Shown here piece after piece: positions 56,159-64,000 of a DNA stretch of 64,000 nt. The position numbers and the translations under genes are program-made. The notes below the pieces were generated by a model that was given only the letters and a program-made list of their open reading frames with translations, did no database searches and had not been told where the DNA came from. Within the stretch, counting starts at the first letter, position 1; each line of letters starts with the position of its first letter. This DNA is from Alphaproteobacteria bacterium (GTDB lineage Bacteria; Pseudomonadota; Alphaproteobacteria; Micavibrionales; Micavibrionaceae), in contig JAUIIA010000002.1 of the NCBI GenBank assembly GCA_030432025.1, positions 320,516-384,515 on the forward strand, given 5' to 3'.

Positions 56159-58177
56159 TTATATTTCGTTAATTCCACATAACTTTAAAAACTCAAAGGT
56201 TTGATCGTAATACCATTTGGGTCTTGTATGGTCATTATCATCACCGTGAGGCACAAAAATAACCATGCCTTGGCGCGCACGCGTTAACAAAACACGATAG
56301 GCATTCGCTAAATACAACTGTCTAAAGCGGTCATTGACGTTTTGCCATTTAGTGCCCTTAAAATTATAAAAGGCCCAATGTTCATTTTCCATGCGCAAAT
56401 CCGCATCCCAACAAACACCTGTCCAATCCAGCTCTAATCCTTGAATGTCAAATTCGGTGGCAACATCTTCTAGATAATATGATGAACGAACATCCTCTTT
56501 TCCGTTCAGAAACCAATTCGCAGGATCAATTTTACTTTTAACGTGAATGCCCTCTGGTTTTAATCTGAGAGCTCCGGAGGACGCCAACATACCGAGGCGC
56601 TCAGTACCTCTTGCATGGCTTCTTAGCCATTTTCTCGCCTGGTTTATGTCTCTAGTCACGGACATGTGATAATTGGTGAGCTCTGAATGTAGTGATCGTG
56701 CTTGCGCGTGATCGCCATCGATAATGGCCCCGACGAAATCTGATAGTTTTTCAGCGCGAAACGATCTGATTGAAACAGCTAAGTGCAAACCTAATTTTTC
56801 CTTGGCATTTAGACACTGTATTTTGCCCTCTAAATTTTCGCCAAGGTTATAGTTTTTATTTGATAATTGCCCTGAATGATATACATCCCAATGCTTAAAG
56901 CTTCTTTGTAACGCATGGAACCACTCAATAAGGCCAGCTTCACCAGTATTGATTTCCTGACCGCCTCCAATAAGACAAATGATAGTGCACCAATCTTCTT
57001 TTCTATCCATTAGGCTAATCAAAAACTCAGGCTCTGACATATCGAAACTGACTGCACCACGCTTTTGCACCATAAACTTTTCAGCTTGCGCTTGATTCCA
57101 TGCTCTTTGTGCTTCGTCGAAGATAACAACGTGTTCAATGGGCGCTTTTTCTGTCTTTAAACCCGCATCTCTAAAATGATGAATGTTCTGAATGAACGCG
57201 CCCACTTTTCGTTTTGCATCTTCTTTTTTTATAGGCTTGTGCAGTTTCTTACTACGCAATACTTCATCGCGTGCGAGCGCTTCCCTTAAAACATCTACTA
57301 AAGGGCCGTTCCCTGACAAAAAAACGGCATGTTCTTCTGTTCCTGCTTCAAGCTTTCGAGTAGAAATATTTAAACCAGCAAGTGTCTTTCCAGCCCCGGG
57401 CACGCCAGTTACAAAGCAGATCGATTTTCGTTTATTGGCTTTTGAATACTCAATAATCTCTGAAATACATTCAGAAGTAACGGTTAGGTTTTTTGCGCCT
57501 GCATCTGATCTAGAAATTTCTTGGACTGTATGCCCTTGATATAAGGCTTGCGCGGCTTCAACAATTGTTGGTGTGGGCTTATATCCACTATCAGCCCAAT
57601 CTTCACTACCAAATTCATCTTGCTGCTGATCTGAAAATCCTACTACCTGAATATTACCAAGCGAGGTATCCTGTTTATTCGAAACGACATCATTTACAAT
57701 TTCTAAAAGGTCTGAGCCATTACTGCAAATAGGCTTAGAAACGTGATCTTGATACAATTCAACATTCTTAATAGCTTGCGGTGCTTTTGTAGCCACTAAA
57801 ATAGGAACTATTGTCTTATGGTGACTTCCTTCATGAAAGTTTTTTAAGTCTAGCGCATAATCTAAAGCCTGATCTAATGCATGCCGATCATATTGCTTAG
57901 CACCAACTTTATATTCGAGCACAAAAACGACGTTATCTATCAAAAGCAGAACATCGGCGCGCTTTCCCATTCTTGGAATTGTAAACTCAAAGAAAATTTG
58001 GCCTCTTTTAAAACCTTTAAGTTGCTCTTTTAAATTTTCAATTTGTGAAATCCAGGCATTACGCTGCGATATTTCTAAAGAAAAATGATGATTAGCAGTA
58101 AGCTGACCAAGAATTTTTTCTTGGTCAGCGTTTAAAAAGTCAATGATAAGAGCTTGATAATAAGAGCTTAAAGACAT
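56159..58177 (-). CDS. PD-(D/E)XK-like nuclease fused to a DUF2075 helicase-type ATPase
   Basis: 672 aa. Residues about 60-145 look like a PD-(D/E)XK nuclease: GKRADVLLLIDNVVFVLEYKVG with Asp and E-x-K, then VPILVAT. Residues about 250-660 are a DUF2075 (SF1-like) ATPase: Walker A FVTGVPGAGKTLAG, Walker B HVVIFDEAQRAW, a QGLELDWTGV segment, and RVLLTRARQGMVIFVP near the end (helicase motif VI). Such proteins occur in phage-defence islands. It is separated by 244 bp from the HNH operon and on the same strand. An 8-bp palindrome overlaps its start. A defence function is inferred. Confidence 0.87.
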   Translation of the reverse strand: MSLSSYYQALIIDFLNADQEKILGQLTANHHFSLEISQRNAWISQIENLKEQLKGFKRGQIFFEFTIPRMGKRADVLLLIDNVVFVLEYKVGAKQYDRHALDQALDYALDLKNFHEGSHHKTIVPILVATKAPQAIKNVELYQDHVSKPICSNGSDLLEIVNDVVSNKQDTSLGNIQVVGFSDQQQDEFGSEDWADSGYKPTPTIVEAAQALYQGHTVQEISRSDAGAKNLTVTSECISEIIEYSKANKRKSICFVTGVPGAGKTLAGLNISTRKLEAGTEEHAVFLSGNGPLVDVLREALARDEVLRSKKLHKPIKKEDAKRKVGAFIQNIHHFRDAGLKTEKAPIEHVVIFDEAQRAWNQAQAEKFMVQKRGAVSFDMSEPEFLISLMDRKEDWCTIICLIGGGQEINTGEAGLIEWFHALQRSFKHWDVYHSGQLSNKNYNLGENLEGKIQCLNAKEKLGLHLAVSIRSFRAEKLSDFVGAIIDGDHAQARSLHSELTNYHMSVTRDINQARKWLRSHARGTERLGMLASSGALRLKPEGIHVKSKIDPANWFLNGKEDVRSSYYLEDVATEFDIQGLELDWTGVCWDADLRMENEHWAFYNFKGTKWQNVNDRFRQLYLANAYRVLLTRARQGMVIFVPHGDDNDHTRPKWYYDQTFEFLKLCGINEI

Positions 58178-58195
58178 CAGGTTAATGTAACCTGA
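58177..58195. promoter_or_regulatory. Perfect palindrome at the start of the DUF2075 gene
   Basis: TCAGGTTA-ATG-TAACCTGA, 8-bp arms, centred 10 bases upstream of the start codon (58175-58177 on the minus strand). It covers the ribosome-binding area, so a repressor or an RNA hairpin could control expression. No regulator gene is adjacent. Confidence 0.6.
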
Positions 58196-58218
58196 CTATT
58201 CAGTTTGCACTAGTCATA

Positions 58219-58335
58219 TTATTTCTTGATTTGGCTTTCCCAGAGAGCTAAAACCTCAAATAGGCGGTTCGAGGTGTCACCTGATACCTCCACCATTTTT
58301 TCAATCGCCTGATTTTTAACAGTATCTGAATTCAT
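58219..58335 (-). CDS. Possible small protein or gene remnant
   Basis: 38 aa, MNSDTVKNQAIEKMVEVSGDT onward (last part RLFEVLALWESQIKK). It is helical with no known motif. An earlier ATG at 58443 would overlap the divergent esterase gene. It could be a true small gene or the tail of a lost gene near the island edge. The composition is AT-rich. Confidence 0.35.
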   Translation of the reverse strand: MNSDTVKNQAIEKMVEVSGDTSNRLFEVLALWESQIKK

Positions 58336-58336
58336 A

Positions 58337-59164
58337 ATGTTTACTTCAAAAAAATCAGAACAAGACGCACACGAAAACAAAAACTCAATATTTAAGCACC
58401 TGCGCTTGGCATTCCTGCTCCTGATTTTACTATTTTTAGCCACACCTCATTTACGCACATCATTAGTAACCGTTAACCAGAACCCCGAACTCTATTCTAA
58501 GCATTTTAGCGTAAGCGCGACATTTCCGTTCGTGGGCGCTTATTACCTGATGCAGCCTGCGAACTATGACGAGAACAAAAGCTACCCGCTAGTCGTCTCA
58601 CTCCATGGCGTAAGCGTCCATTCCTACCCAGCGGAAGCACTGGCACAACAATCTTTAAGAAGAAAATTCCCGGCTTTTGTCTTGGTGCCCATCGCACCGG
58701 GACAATCATTCTGGGCAACACCGGATGATAGCGATTACAGCCTCCCCAAAGGATTCCTTCCATGGCCCGATCACCTGCCTTTTGTGATAAACGCCATTCG
58801 AAACACCCGATCAAGCTATAAAATAGACCCGTCGAGGATATACATCACAGGACACTCGATGGGCGGTGCAGGTGTTATCGGCGCACTTGAACGTTACCCT
58901 GATGTGTTCGCCGCAGGCATTTCAAGCGCGGGAATTTGGTCCCCAACCGAAATCAGCAACATAAAAGCTCCCTTATACCTACTGCATGGCAAAAGGGATA
59001 ATGCGATACCCGTGACGTATTCACAGCAACTAGGGCAAGCTGGCAGAGAGTTAGATGCTCGCATTTACGTCCAGCTCTTCGATCAATACGGACACGAAAT
59101 CGGCAGTGTCATTTATAAAAACGATCCTCTGTGGAAACGACTATTTAAAATCAGAAAGAAATAA
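58337..59164 (+). CDS. Membrane-anchored alpha/beta-hydrolase (PHB depolymerase-like esterase)
   Basis: 275 aa. An N-terminal membrane anchor (about 22-40, LAFLLLILLFLA) is followed by a serine-hydrolase domain: VVSLHGV (oxyanion strand), nucleophile in YITGHSMGG, Asp in LHGKRDNAIP, and His in DQYGHEIG. This is the poly(3-hydroxybutyrate)-depolymerase/LpqC-like esterase group. It may be periplasmic, tethered to the inner membrane. It is followed 10 bp later by a related hydrolase gene, which suggests joint function. Confidence 0.85.
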   Translation: MFTSKKSEQDAHENKNSIFKHLRLAFLLLILLFLATPHLRTSLVTVNQNPELYSKHFSVSATFPFVGAYYLMQPANYDENKSYPLVVSLHGVSVHSYPAEALAQQSLRRKFPAFVLVPIAPGQSFWATPDDSDYSLPKGFLPWPDHLPFVINAIRNTRSSYKIDPSRIYITGHSMGGAGVIGALERYPDVFAAGISSAGIWSPTEISNIKAPLYLLHGKRDNAIPVTYSQQLGQAGRELDARIYVQLFDQYGHEIGSVIYKNDPLWKRLFKIRKK

Positions 59165-59174
59165 CCTCGAAACC

Positions 59175-60014
59175 ATGAAAGTTCTTATTGTCCTTCTTAT
59201 AGTTATTTGTGGCGGCCTGTCTTACTTTTATAGTGATGAGCTCACTTTGATTTTCGACGATCTCGAAGAAAACTTTCAAGAAGAAGTTGTCGTTCCGAAT
59301 AAAACCATTTCTCCATACATACCGCCCTCACGCTACTCTAACCGCTATCAAGAAACTGATGACGGGCAACTAAAAGGACAAATTTCAGTTAATGGCCAAA
59401 TCAGGGCTTATAACGCCTACGTTCCAGCTCAAGCTAAAACGGAAAAACGCCCTGCTGTTTTCTTGTTTCACGGCGGAAGCAGAACGGGAGCATCCATGAT
59501 TGAACGATGGAAGCAAGCATCCGACAAGGCTGGAATTATCCTTATTGCCCCTCATGGTAAAAACGGTTCATGGGATCCTGACAGCGATCTGGATATGGTT
59601 CCAATTCTGCATAAAGACGCGTTATCCAAATATAATATAGACCCGAACCGTGTTTATCTTTTCGGTCACTCCAACGGCGGGCAATTCGCCCTGCGCACAC
59701 TTTTCTATCATCCTGAGCTTTTCGCCTCTGCAGCCGTGCATGCCGGAGCAATACACACCGAAGCACTGAAGAACGGCAAACACCCACTCCCCAGAAACGC
59801 TAAAAAGCGCCCTATCGCTCTGATAAACGGAACCGAAGATAAGCTATTTTCAGTAAAGACGACGCAACAGTGCGCAGAGACCCTAATGAGGTCAGGACAC
59901 CCTACAGAAATAATATGGTTCGGCGGGCACACCCATTGGTACTACGACATCGCCGCGCAGATTAATGCTGAAGCCTGGAATTACATGCGGCACTTTCGGG
60001 TCCACGAAGGCTAA
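59175..60014 (+). CDS. Secreted/anchored PHB-depolymerase-like esterase
   Basis: 279 aa from ATG 59175. A hydrophobic N-terminal segment (VLIVLLIVICGGLSYFY) anchors or exports it. The hydrolase domain has PAVFLFHGGSRTGAS, nucleophile Ser in YLFGHSNGG, Asp in NGTEDKLF and His in FGGHTHWY. The GxSxG and lid spacing match feruloyl esterase/PHB depolymerase relatives. An ATG at 59055 lies inside the upstream gene. The two genes appear to be distant paralogues. The substrate is unknown. Confidence 0.85.
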   Translation: MKVLIVLLIVICGGLSYFYSDELTLIFDDLEENFQEEVVVPNKTISPYIPPSRYSNRYQETDDGQLKGQISVNGQIRAYNAYVPAQAKTEKRPAVFLFHGGSRTGASMIERWKQASDKAGIILIAPHGKNGSWDPDSDLDMVPILHKDALSKYNIDPNRVYLFGHSNGGQFALRTLFYHPELFASAAVHAGAIHTEALKNGKHPLPRNAKKRPIALINGTEDKLFSVKTTQQCAETLMRSGHPTEIIWFGGHTHWYYDIAAQINAEAWNYMRHFRVHEG

Positions 60015-60077
60015 AACACCCCTAACCCACTGTTTTTACAGCAAAAACATCTTCACACCCCTATTTTTGTCAAAAAA

Positions 60078-60116
60078 TGGTATAATAAGAGGTACTTAAG
60101 ACTATCTCGAAAGGAG
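60078..60116 (+). promoter_or_regulatory. Extended -10 promoter and ribosome site for the DUF5679 gene
   Basis: TGGTATAAT (60078-60086) is an extended -10 match, with no good -35 at the right distance. It is followed by AAGGAG at 60111-60116, seven bases before the ATG. Confidence 0.6.
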
Positions 60117-60122
60117 ATTCTC

Positions 60123-60317
60123 ATGGCAATTACAGCATATTGTGTGAAGTGCAAAGAAAAAGGCGTGGAGATGCAGGACCCCGCCATTCACCAGACTAAA
60201 AAAGGCGGATACATGGCCAAAGGTGGATGCGGAACATGCGGAACGACACTCTGCGCGATCATGTCCAAAGATAAGGCTGAAGCAGCTGTCGCGAGCGGCG
60301 TTTCCAAAGCTTACTAA
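60123..60317 (+). CDS. DUF5679 zinc-ribbon small protein
   Basis: 64 aa with two Cys pairs: YCVKCKEKG and GGCGTCGTTLC, the typical DUF5679 pattern. It likely binds zinc. Function unknown; such proteins are abundant and strongly expressed in some bacteria, and the clear promoter and ribosome site here fit that. Independent of its neighbours. Confidence 0.88.
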   Translation: MAITAYCVKCKEKGVEMQDPAIHQTKKGGYMAKGGCGTCGTTLCAIMSKDKAEAAVASGVSKAY

Positions 60318-60335
60318 GCCTTTTAAACGTAAAAT

Positions 60336-60950
60336 CTAGAGCCTACCCTCGTAGCTTATGATGTAGTTATAAGCTTCGGGCAGGTTTCTTGAAAAATCGA
60401 CATATTGCTCGATCATTTCCGGCTCGGTCGCGATAACCGTACAAAGCTGCTTTGGCTCCGTACCGCTTACACGCTTCAGCTCGGCAAATTCATCATCAAT
60501 CATCTTACCGATCGCTTTTTTCACTTCGGGCTGCAAGGCTTGCTCCATGAAATTCGCGGATACTTTGCGGCTGACATGTCCTTCTACCTCGCTATTCACG
60601 TCTAAAAAATAAGAGGAAAAGCTCGACGTATCGACACCATGGTCGGCGCAATATTCTTTATACCCTTCAGTTTGTCTGTATTTGAAACCAAGGTAGCTGG
60701 CGAATAAGAATGCCGCCTTTTCCTTGCTTTCTTTGGTCTGGGACTTTTGCTTGATGAGGTCTTTGGCGGCTTCCGCAATATTTTCGGATTCCAGACCATT
60801 ATCATAGTCCTTGGCCTTTTCGTTCAGCTCACCCGTAAAACGATCGACATCTTTTTGTGTGTCACTAACGGAGAAATTCTGACTTGCATACGCGAACACG
60901 CCGACAGCAATAACAAAACCCAAAACTGTAAAAAGAATATTTTTCATCAT
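60336..60950 (-). CDS. Hypothetical exported or membrane-anchored protein
   Basis: 204 aa. An N-terminal hydrophobic segment (ILFTVLGFVIAVGVFAYA) acts as signal peptide or anchor. The rest is helical and charged, with Cys in EYCADHG and QLCTVIA that could pair in the periplasm. No family is recognised. It is 31 bp downstream of the HD-domain gene on the same strand, perhaps one operon. Confidence 0.72.
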   Translation of the reverse strand: MMKNILFTVLGFVIAVGVFAYASQNFSVSDTQKDVDRFTGELNEKAKDYDNGLESENIAEAAKDLIKQKSQTKESKEKAAFLFASYLGFKYRQTEGYKEYCADHGVDTSSFSSYFLDVNSEVEGHVSRKVSANFMEQALQPEVKKAIGKMIDDEFAELKRVSGTEPKQLCTVIATEPEMIEQYVDFSRNLPEAYNYIISYEGRL

Positions 60951-60981
60951 TTAAAAACCTTACCGTCTAAAATTTAAGCAA

Positions 60982-61563
60982 TCAATATGCACGCTCGTCC
61001 AACCAGTCCCAATCGTCCTCCGCATTCAGAACCGTTAACGGCTTTGCCGTCGAAATCGCATTGAAGATATAATCTTCATTCCAGCCTGCCGCTTTTGCTA
61101 GCTTCTGGATAGACTCGGTATACCGCTCGGCGCGCAACGCACGCTCGGGATGCAAATTATCCATGTTGTCGGCAATCTTCACCAGCATCGCACGCTTATT
61201 ACCCGAGGCAATAATATCATCAATGAAATCCTGGTAAGGTCGCGGATCGTCGGGATCACGCGTCAATATCTCCACAATATCCAGCGTTTCATCCGAATAC
61301 CCAAGACGGCGTAGATATTCGATATCCACCCCTTCGCAATCCTCCACGACATCATGTAACAAAGCGGCCATGATCATATCCTTGGAGGCCAGCGGGCAAA
61401 TATCCAGCAGATTCATGGCAACGCGAACGGGGTGCTGATAATAGGGCTGCCCCTGATCATCCGTCTGGCCAACATGCAGTCGCTCGATCAACTCCAGCGT
61501 CGACGCAATTGTCGGCCGGCGCGCCTCGTCGAATCTATCGACATGATTTTCGGTATCCATCAT
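60982..61563 (-). CDS. HD-domain phosphohydrolase (RelA/SpoT HD-like)
   Basis: 193 aa. The metal-binding HD motif is AALLHDVVED, with an upstream H in QPYYQHPVRVA and a later Asp in VKIADNMDN. This arrangement is that of the (p)ppGpp-hydrolase HD domain and its stand-alone relatives (Mesh1/SAH-like). No synthetase domain is fused. It may hydrolyse ppGpp or another phosphorylated nucleotide; the substrate is inferred from the family. Confidence 0.9.
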   Translation of the reverse strand: MMDTENHVDRFDEARRPTIASTLELIERLHVGQTDDQGQPYYQHPVRVAMNLLDICPLASKDMIMAALLHDVVEDCEGVDIEYLRRLGYSDETLDIVEILTRDPDDPRPYQDFIDDIIASGNKRAMLVKIADNMDNLHPERALRAERYTESIQKLAKAAGWNEDYIFNAISTAKPLTVLNAEDDWDWLDERAY

Positions 61564-61656
61564 TCCCCGCGTACTCAGTTCTGGACATAATAAAGCCGTT
61601 TAAACCATGCATTGCAACCCATTTGAACTAACCTTTTGTTGTGCTACTTGTTTTCC

Positions 61657-62499
61657 ATGTGGAGAACTTTAACAACATTGGCGGTGATATTTCTGCTGAC
61701 GGGCTGCAATAACCCGCCCTATGATGGTGAACAACAGGAAACACAGGCGAACTCGAGCGGCACTTTGAAAAACATCTACTTCAAAGAAGACAACAAAACC
61801 GTCCATGGCGTCGTCACGGGGCAAAACTGCAATCCGGCAATTCTATTCATCCATGGCGCACCCGGCGATTGGCGCGCATGGGGCCAATATATGGGTGATA
61901 CCGAACTGCGTGAAAAAGCCTTTATGTTCGCCATCGACCGTCCGGGCTATGGCGGTTCGGATCACGGATTGGCAGAAACAAGCCTGAAAAACCAGGGCGA
62001 CATGATTATGAAAGCCGCACTGGATATACATGGCGGGCCGTTCCTGCTGGTTGGCCATTCCTATGGCGGACCGATCCAAGTCCAGATGGCGATTGATTAC
62101 CAAGACAAGCTATCCGGCAACATTCTGCTTGCAGGTGCAATTGACCCGAAACTCCACAAGCCACGCTGGTACCACTATCTGGCCAGCTACCCACCGACAA
62201 GCTGGGTCCTCTCCGATGCGATGAACATCACGACCAAGGAAATGATGGCGCTGGAAAACGGTCTGAAAGCACAAGCCAATGCTTTGAAAGATATCAGCGT
62301 AAAAACCACCGTCATTCAGGGAAGCAAGGACTGGCTGGTGCCGCCGGGCAACGCCACATTCGCCAAGGCCGCCATGGTCAATGCCGATGTCGACCTTATC
62401 GAACTGGACGGCCAAGGGCATTTCATTCCGTGGCAACGTTATGATCTGGTGAAAAAAACCATCCTCGAATATCTGAAAAACGCCAAAGGCTGTGAGTAG
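61657..62499 (+). CDS. Lipoprotein alpha/beta-hydrolase
   Basis: 280 aa from ATG 61657. A lipoprotein signal (VIFLLTGCNN) ends at a lipobox Cys. The hydrolase core has ILFIHGAPGDW, the nucleophile Ser in LVGHSYGGPI, Asp in GSKDWLVPP and His in GQGHFIPW. ATG 61636 would add seven residues. It resembles proline iminopeptidase/haloalkane-type hydrolases, but the substrate is unknown. It should reside in the periplasm or outer membrane. It converges with the DUF2256 gene. Confidence 0.88.
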   Translation: MWRTLTTLAVIFLLTGCNNPPYDGEQQETQANSSGTLKNIYFKEDNKTVHGVVTGQNCNPAILFIHGAPGDWRAWGQYMGDTELREKAFMFAIDRPGYGGSDHGLAETSLKNQGDMIMKAALDIHGGPFLLVGHSYGGPIQVQMAIDYQDKLSGNILLAGAIDPKLHKPRWYHYLASYPPTSWVLSDAMNITTKEMMALENGLKAQANALKDISVKTTVIQGSKDWLVPPGNATFAKAAMVNADVDLIELDGQGHFIPWQRYDLVKKTILEYLKNAKGCE

Positions 62500-62504
62500 T
62501 AGCG

Positions 62505-62642
62505 TTATCTGTCTTTATTACGCCGACACCGCTCGGAACAATATTTAACCTCACTCCAAACCTTTTCCCACTTCTTACGCCAGCTAAACGGGCGCTCACA
62601 TACGGGGCAAATCTTGGTCGGCAAATCGGCTTTCTTGCTCAC
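62505..62642 (-). CDS. DUF2256 protein
   Basis: 45 aa, VSKKADLPTKICPVCERPF then WRKKWEKVW and YCSERCRR: a small zinc-binding protein of DUF2256. The GTG start overlaps the photolyase stop by 4 bp, and DUF2256 genes are found next to this photolyase family. It is shorter than usual gene-calling cut-offs. Confidence 0.9.
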   Translation of the reverse strand: MSKKADLPTKICPVCERPFSWRKKWEKVWSEVKYCSERCRRNKDR

Positions 62643-64000
62643 ACAACCTCGCCCGCATCCATCTTCTTGAAAAACCGCTGCGCATCATCCTTAATCGCTC
62701 TGACCTTCTCATCCCCCATACGCTCCAGAGTACGATAACTCATATTCAGCCTTGGGTTCCCCTTCAACGTATCCTCATTCCTTAACATGAAATCCCAGTA
62801 TAAATAATTAAACGGGCAGGCCTTCTCACCATTTTTCTTCGTCACGCTATAGCTGCAATTTTTGCAGTAATCCGACATTTTATTGATATACGCCCCGCTC
62901 GCCGCATAGGGTTTAGAGGCCAGCAAGCCGCCATCCGCAAACAGGATCATACCCGTCACGTTCGGCAATTCCACCCATTGATACGCATCCGCATAGACAA
63001 TGTAATACCACTCATTCACCTCATCGGGGTCCAGCCCCGCAATCAGCGCAAACGTGCCAAGCACCATCAGCCGCTGAATATGATGGGCGTACGCATTCTC
63101 CTTGGTTTCCTTCACACATTGCCGCAGGCAGTTCATCTTCGTCTCACCGCCCCAATACAGCCACGGCAGCTTTCGGTCCGCTCTCAGATAATTCTCGCTT
63201 TCATATTCCGGCATCTTCAGCCAGTAAATCCCGCGTACATATTCACGCCAGCCCAGTATTTGACGGATAAACCCTTCCACGGCATTCAGCGGCGCTGAAC
63301 CTTCCAGATACGCGGCTTGCGCCCGCTCGATACATTCCATCGGATCAAGCAAACCAATATTGATGTAGAAACTCAGATGACTGTGATACAGCCATGGCTC
63401 CCCTTCCATCATCGCGTCCTGATAATCCCCGAACAGCTTCAGCCGCTCATCGATAAATTTATTCAACGCATACAGCGCCTGATCACGCGTAACGGCAAAA
63501 TAAAACGGCTCTACATCGCCGAAATGGTCATCGAACCGTTCTTTGACGAGCGCAATCACCTCATCGGTAATCTCGTCCGTCTGCCCTTTATAGGTTTCAG
63601 GAATGTCCAGATGCTCTTTCGGGGTCTTACGGTTCTGGTCATCATAATTCCACTCCCCGCCTTCGGGTTTACTACCATTCATGAGAATGTCGTATTTCCT
63701 GCGCATCTCACGGTAAAAGAACTCCATCCGCAGCTGTTTGCGCCCGTCCGCCCAGTCCTGAAACTCCTTATGCGTCGCAAGAAAACGATCATCGGGCCTG
63801 ATCTCTACCTCGATATCAAACTGATCCGCCCACCCTTCAATATCCTTTAGTACCCGATACTCAGACGGCTCGGTAACAACAATTTTTTCGGACCCTAACC
63901 GCTCTATCGCCCGCTCCACCTCACCTGTGAACGACCCAGCATTATCCGCATCATCCAGCTTTGTGTAATGAATGTCACATCCCTTCTGTCGCAATTCTTC
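62639..64000 (-). CDS. Bacterial (6-4)-photolyase/cryptochrome with Fe-S cluster (partial)
   Basis: About 453 codons are in the window; the frame is open past the right edge, so the N-terminus is missing. It belongs to the PhrB/FeS-BCP group that repairs (6-4) photoproducts or senses blue light. FAD-binding segments are seen in ILGWREYVRGIYWLKMP and RLMVLGTFALIAGL. Cys that bind a 4Fe-4S cluster are in NCLRQC, YCKNCSYSV and ACPFNYLYW. It is followed by a DUF2256 gene overlapping by 4 bp. Typical length is about 510 aa. Repair or sensor function cannot be separated from sequence. Confidence 0.92.
   Translation of the reverse strand, partial: EELRQKGCDIHYTKLDDADNAGSFTGEVERAIERLGSEKIVVTEPSEYRVLKDIEGWADQFDIEVEIRPDDRFLATHKEFQDWADGRKQLRMEFFYREMRRKYDILMNGSKPEGGEWNYDDQNRKTPKEHLDIPETYKGQTDEITDEVIALVKERFDDHFGDVEPFYFAVTRDQALYALNKFIDERLKLFGDYQDAMMEGEPWLYHSHLSFYINIGLLDPMECIERAQAAYLEGSAPLNAVEGFIRQILGWREYVRGIYWLKMPEYESENYLRADRKLPWLYWGGETKMNCLRQCVKETKENAYAHHIQRLMVLGTFALIAGLDPDEVNEWYYIVYADAYQWVELPNVTGMILFADGGLLASKPYAASGAYINKMSDYCKNCSYSVTKKNGEKACPFNYLYWDFMLRNEDTLKGNPRLNMSYRTLERMGDEKVRAIKDDAQRFFKKMDAGEVV

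Larger units (their letters stand above)
50610..58200. mobile_element. Integrated island at tRNA-Val (right end unresolved)
   Basis: A serine recombinase lies at the tRNA 3' end and is followed by genes that are visibly more AT-rich than the chromosomal genes on either side, up to about 58.2 kb where esterase genes of ordinary composition resume. I could not find a second copy of the tRNA-Val 3' end, so the right boundary is inferred from composition only. Confidence 0.55.

Noticed and set aside
58290..58310. Possible right attachment site resembling the tRNA-Val 3' flank (CCACCATTT)
   Set aside because: Only about nine bases match, too few to call the island boundary.
1..64000. CRISPR arrays and rRNA genes
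   Set aside because: No array of regularly spaced short repeats and no rRNA-like sequence was seen on either strand.

Overview
The window reads as the chromosome of an alphaproteobacterium with a medium GC content. Lineage markers are a UPF0262 protein in a hisG-UPF0262-infA-maf-rng run, a CpdR-type receiver, a CckA-like hybrid kinase, and many receiver and phosphotransfer proteins. The heavy investment in type I secretion, FecR-type surface proteins and phosphorelays fits free-living or predatory groups such as Micavibrio relatives, but that placement is inference.

Positions 1-17.6 kb: a CorA-type transporter tail, then an eight-gene minus-strand operon (12680 to 202). It encodes a giant Asp-rich repeat protein, two type I secretion ABC transporters with unusually degenerate ATPase motifs, an HlyD adaptor, and a four-protein signalling module (receiver-ATPase, HPt protein, receiver protein, hybrid kinase). 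Divergently transcribed are an OmpR-type regulator and a TolC-type outer membrane channel. A Cache/PAS histidine kinase and its receiver follow.

Positions 17.7-22.7 kb: asparaginase, a glycosyltransferase, a nucleoside deaminase, and a retron. The retron has a reverse transcriptase of the myxobacterial type, preceded by a structured RNA whose ends (20940-20955 and 21081-21096) pair over 16 bp. Next comes tRNA-Thr with a truncated 3' copy of itself.

Positions 22.8-33.4 kb: housekeeping genes (dcd, murA, hisG, UPF0262, infA, maf, rng) with several unknown proteins, tRNA-Phe with a similar truncated 3' copy, a cNMP-binding protein and a CDF metal transporter.

Positions 33.7-50.5 kb: a FecR/cadherin-like large surface protein, glpK-glpD, a CckA-like kinase and its receiver, a YjbH-type outer membrane protein, a BASS transporter, rluD, a secreted protein, a GT4 glycosyltransferase, an LpxH-like phosphoesterase and cpdR.

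Positions 50.6-58.2 kb: an AT-rich genomic island at tRNA-Val. It carries a large serine recombinase whose reading frame runs through the tRNA, an unknown gene bracketed by 78-bp inverted repeats, an HNH endonuclease with an unknown partner, and a nuclease-helicase (DUF2075) protein. This is the best candidate for a new defence region.

Positions 58.2-64 kb: two esterases of the PHB-depolymerase type, small proteins, an HD hydrolase, a lipoprotein hydrolase, and a bacterial (6-4)-photolyase/cryptochrome gene coupled to a 45-residue DUF2256 gene.
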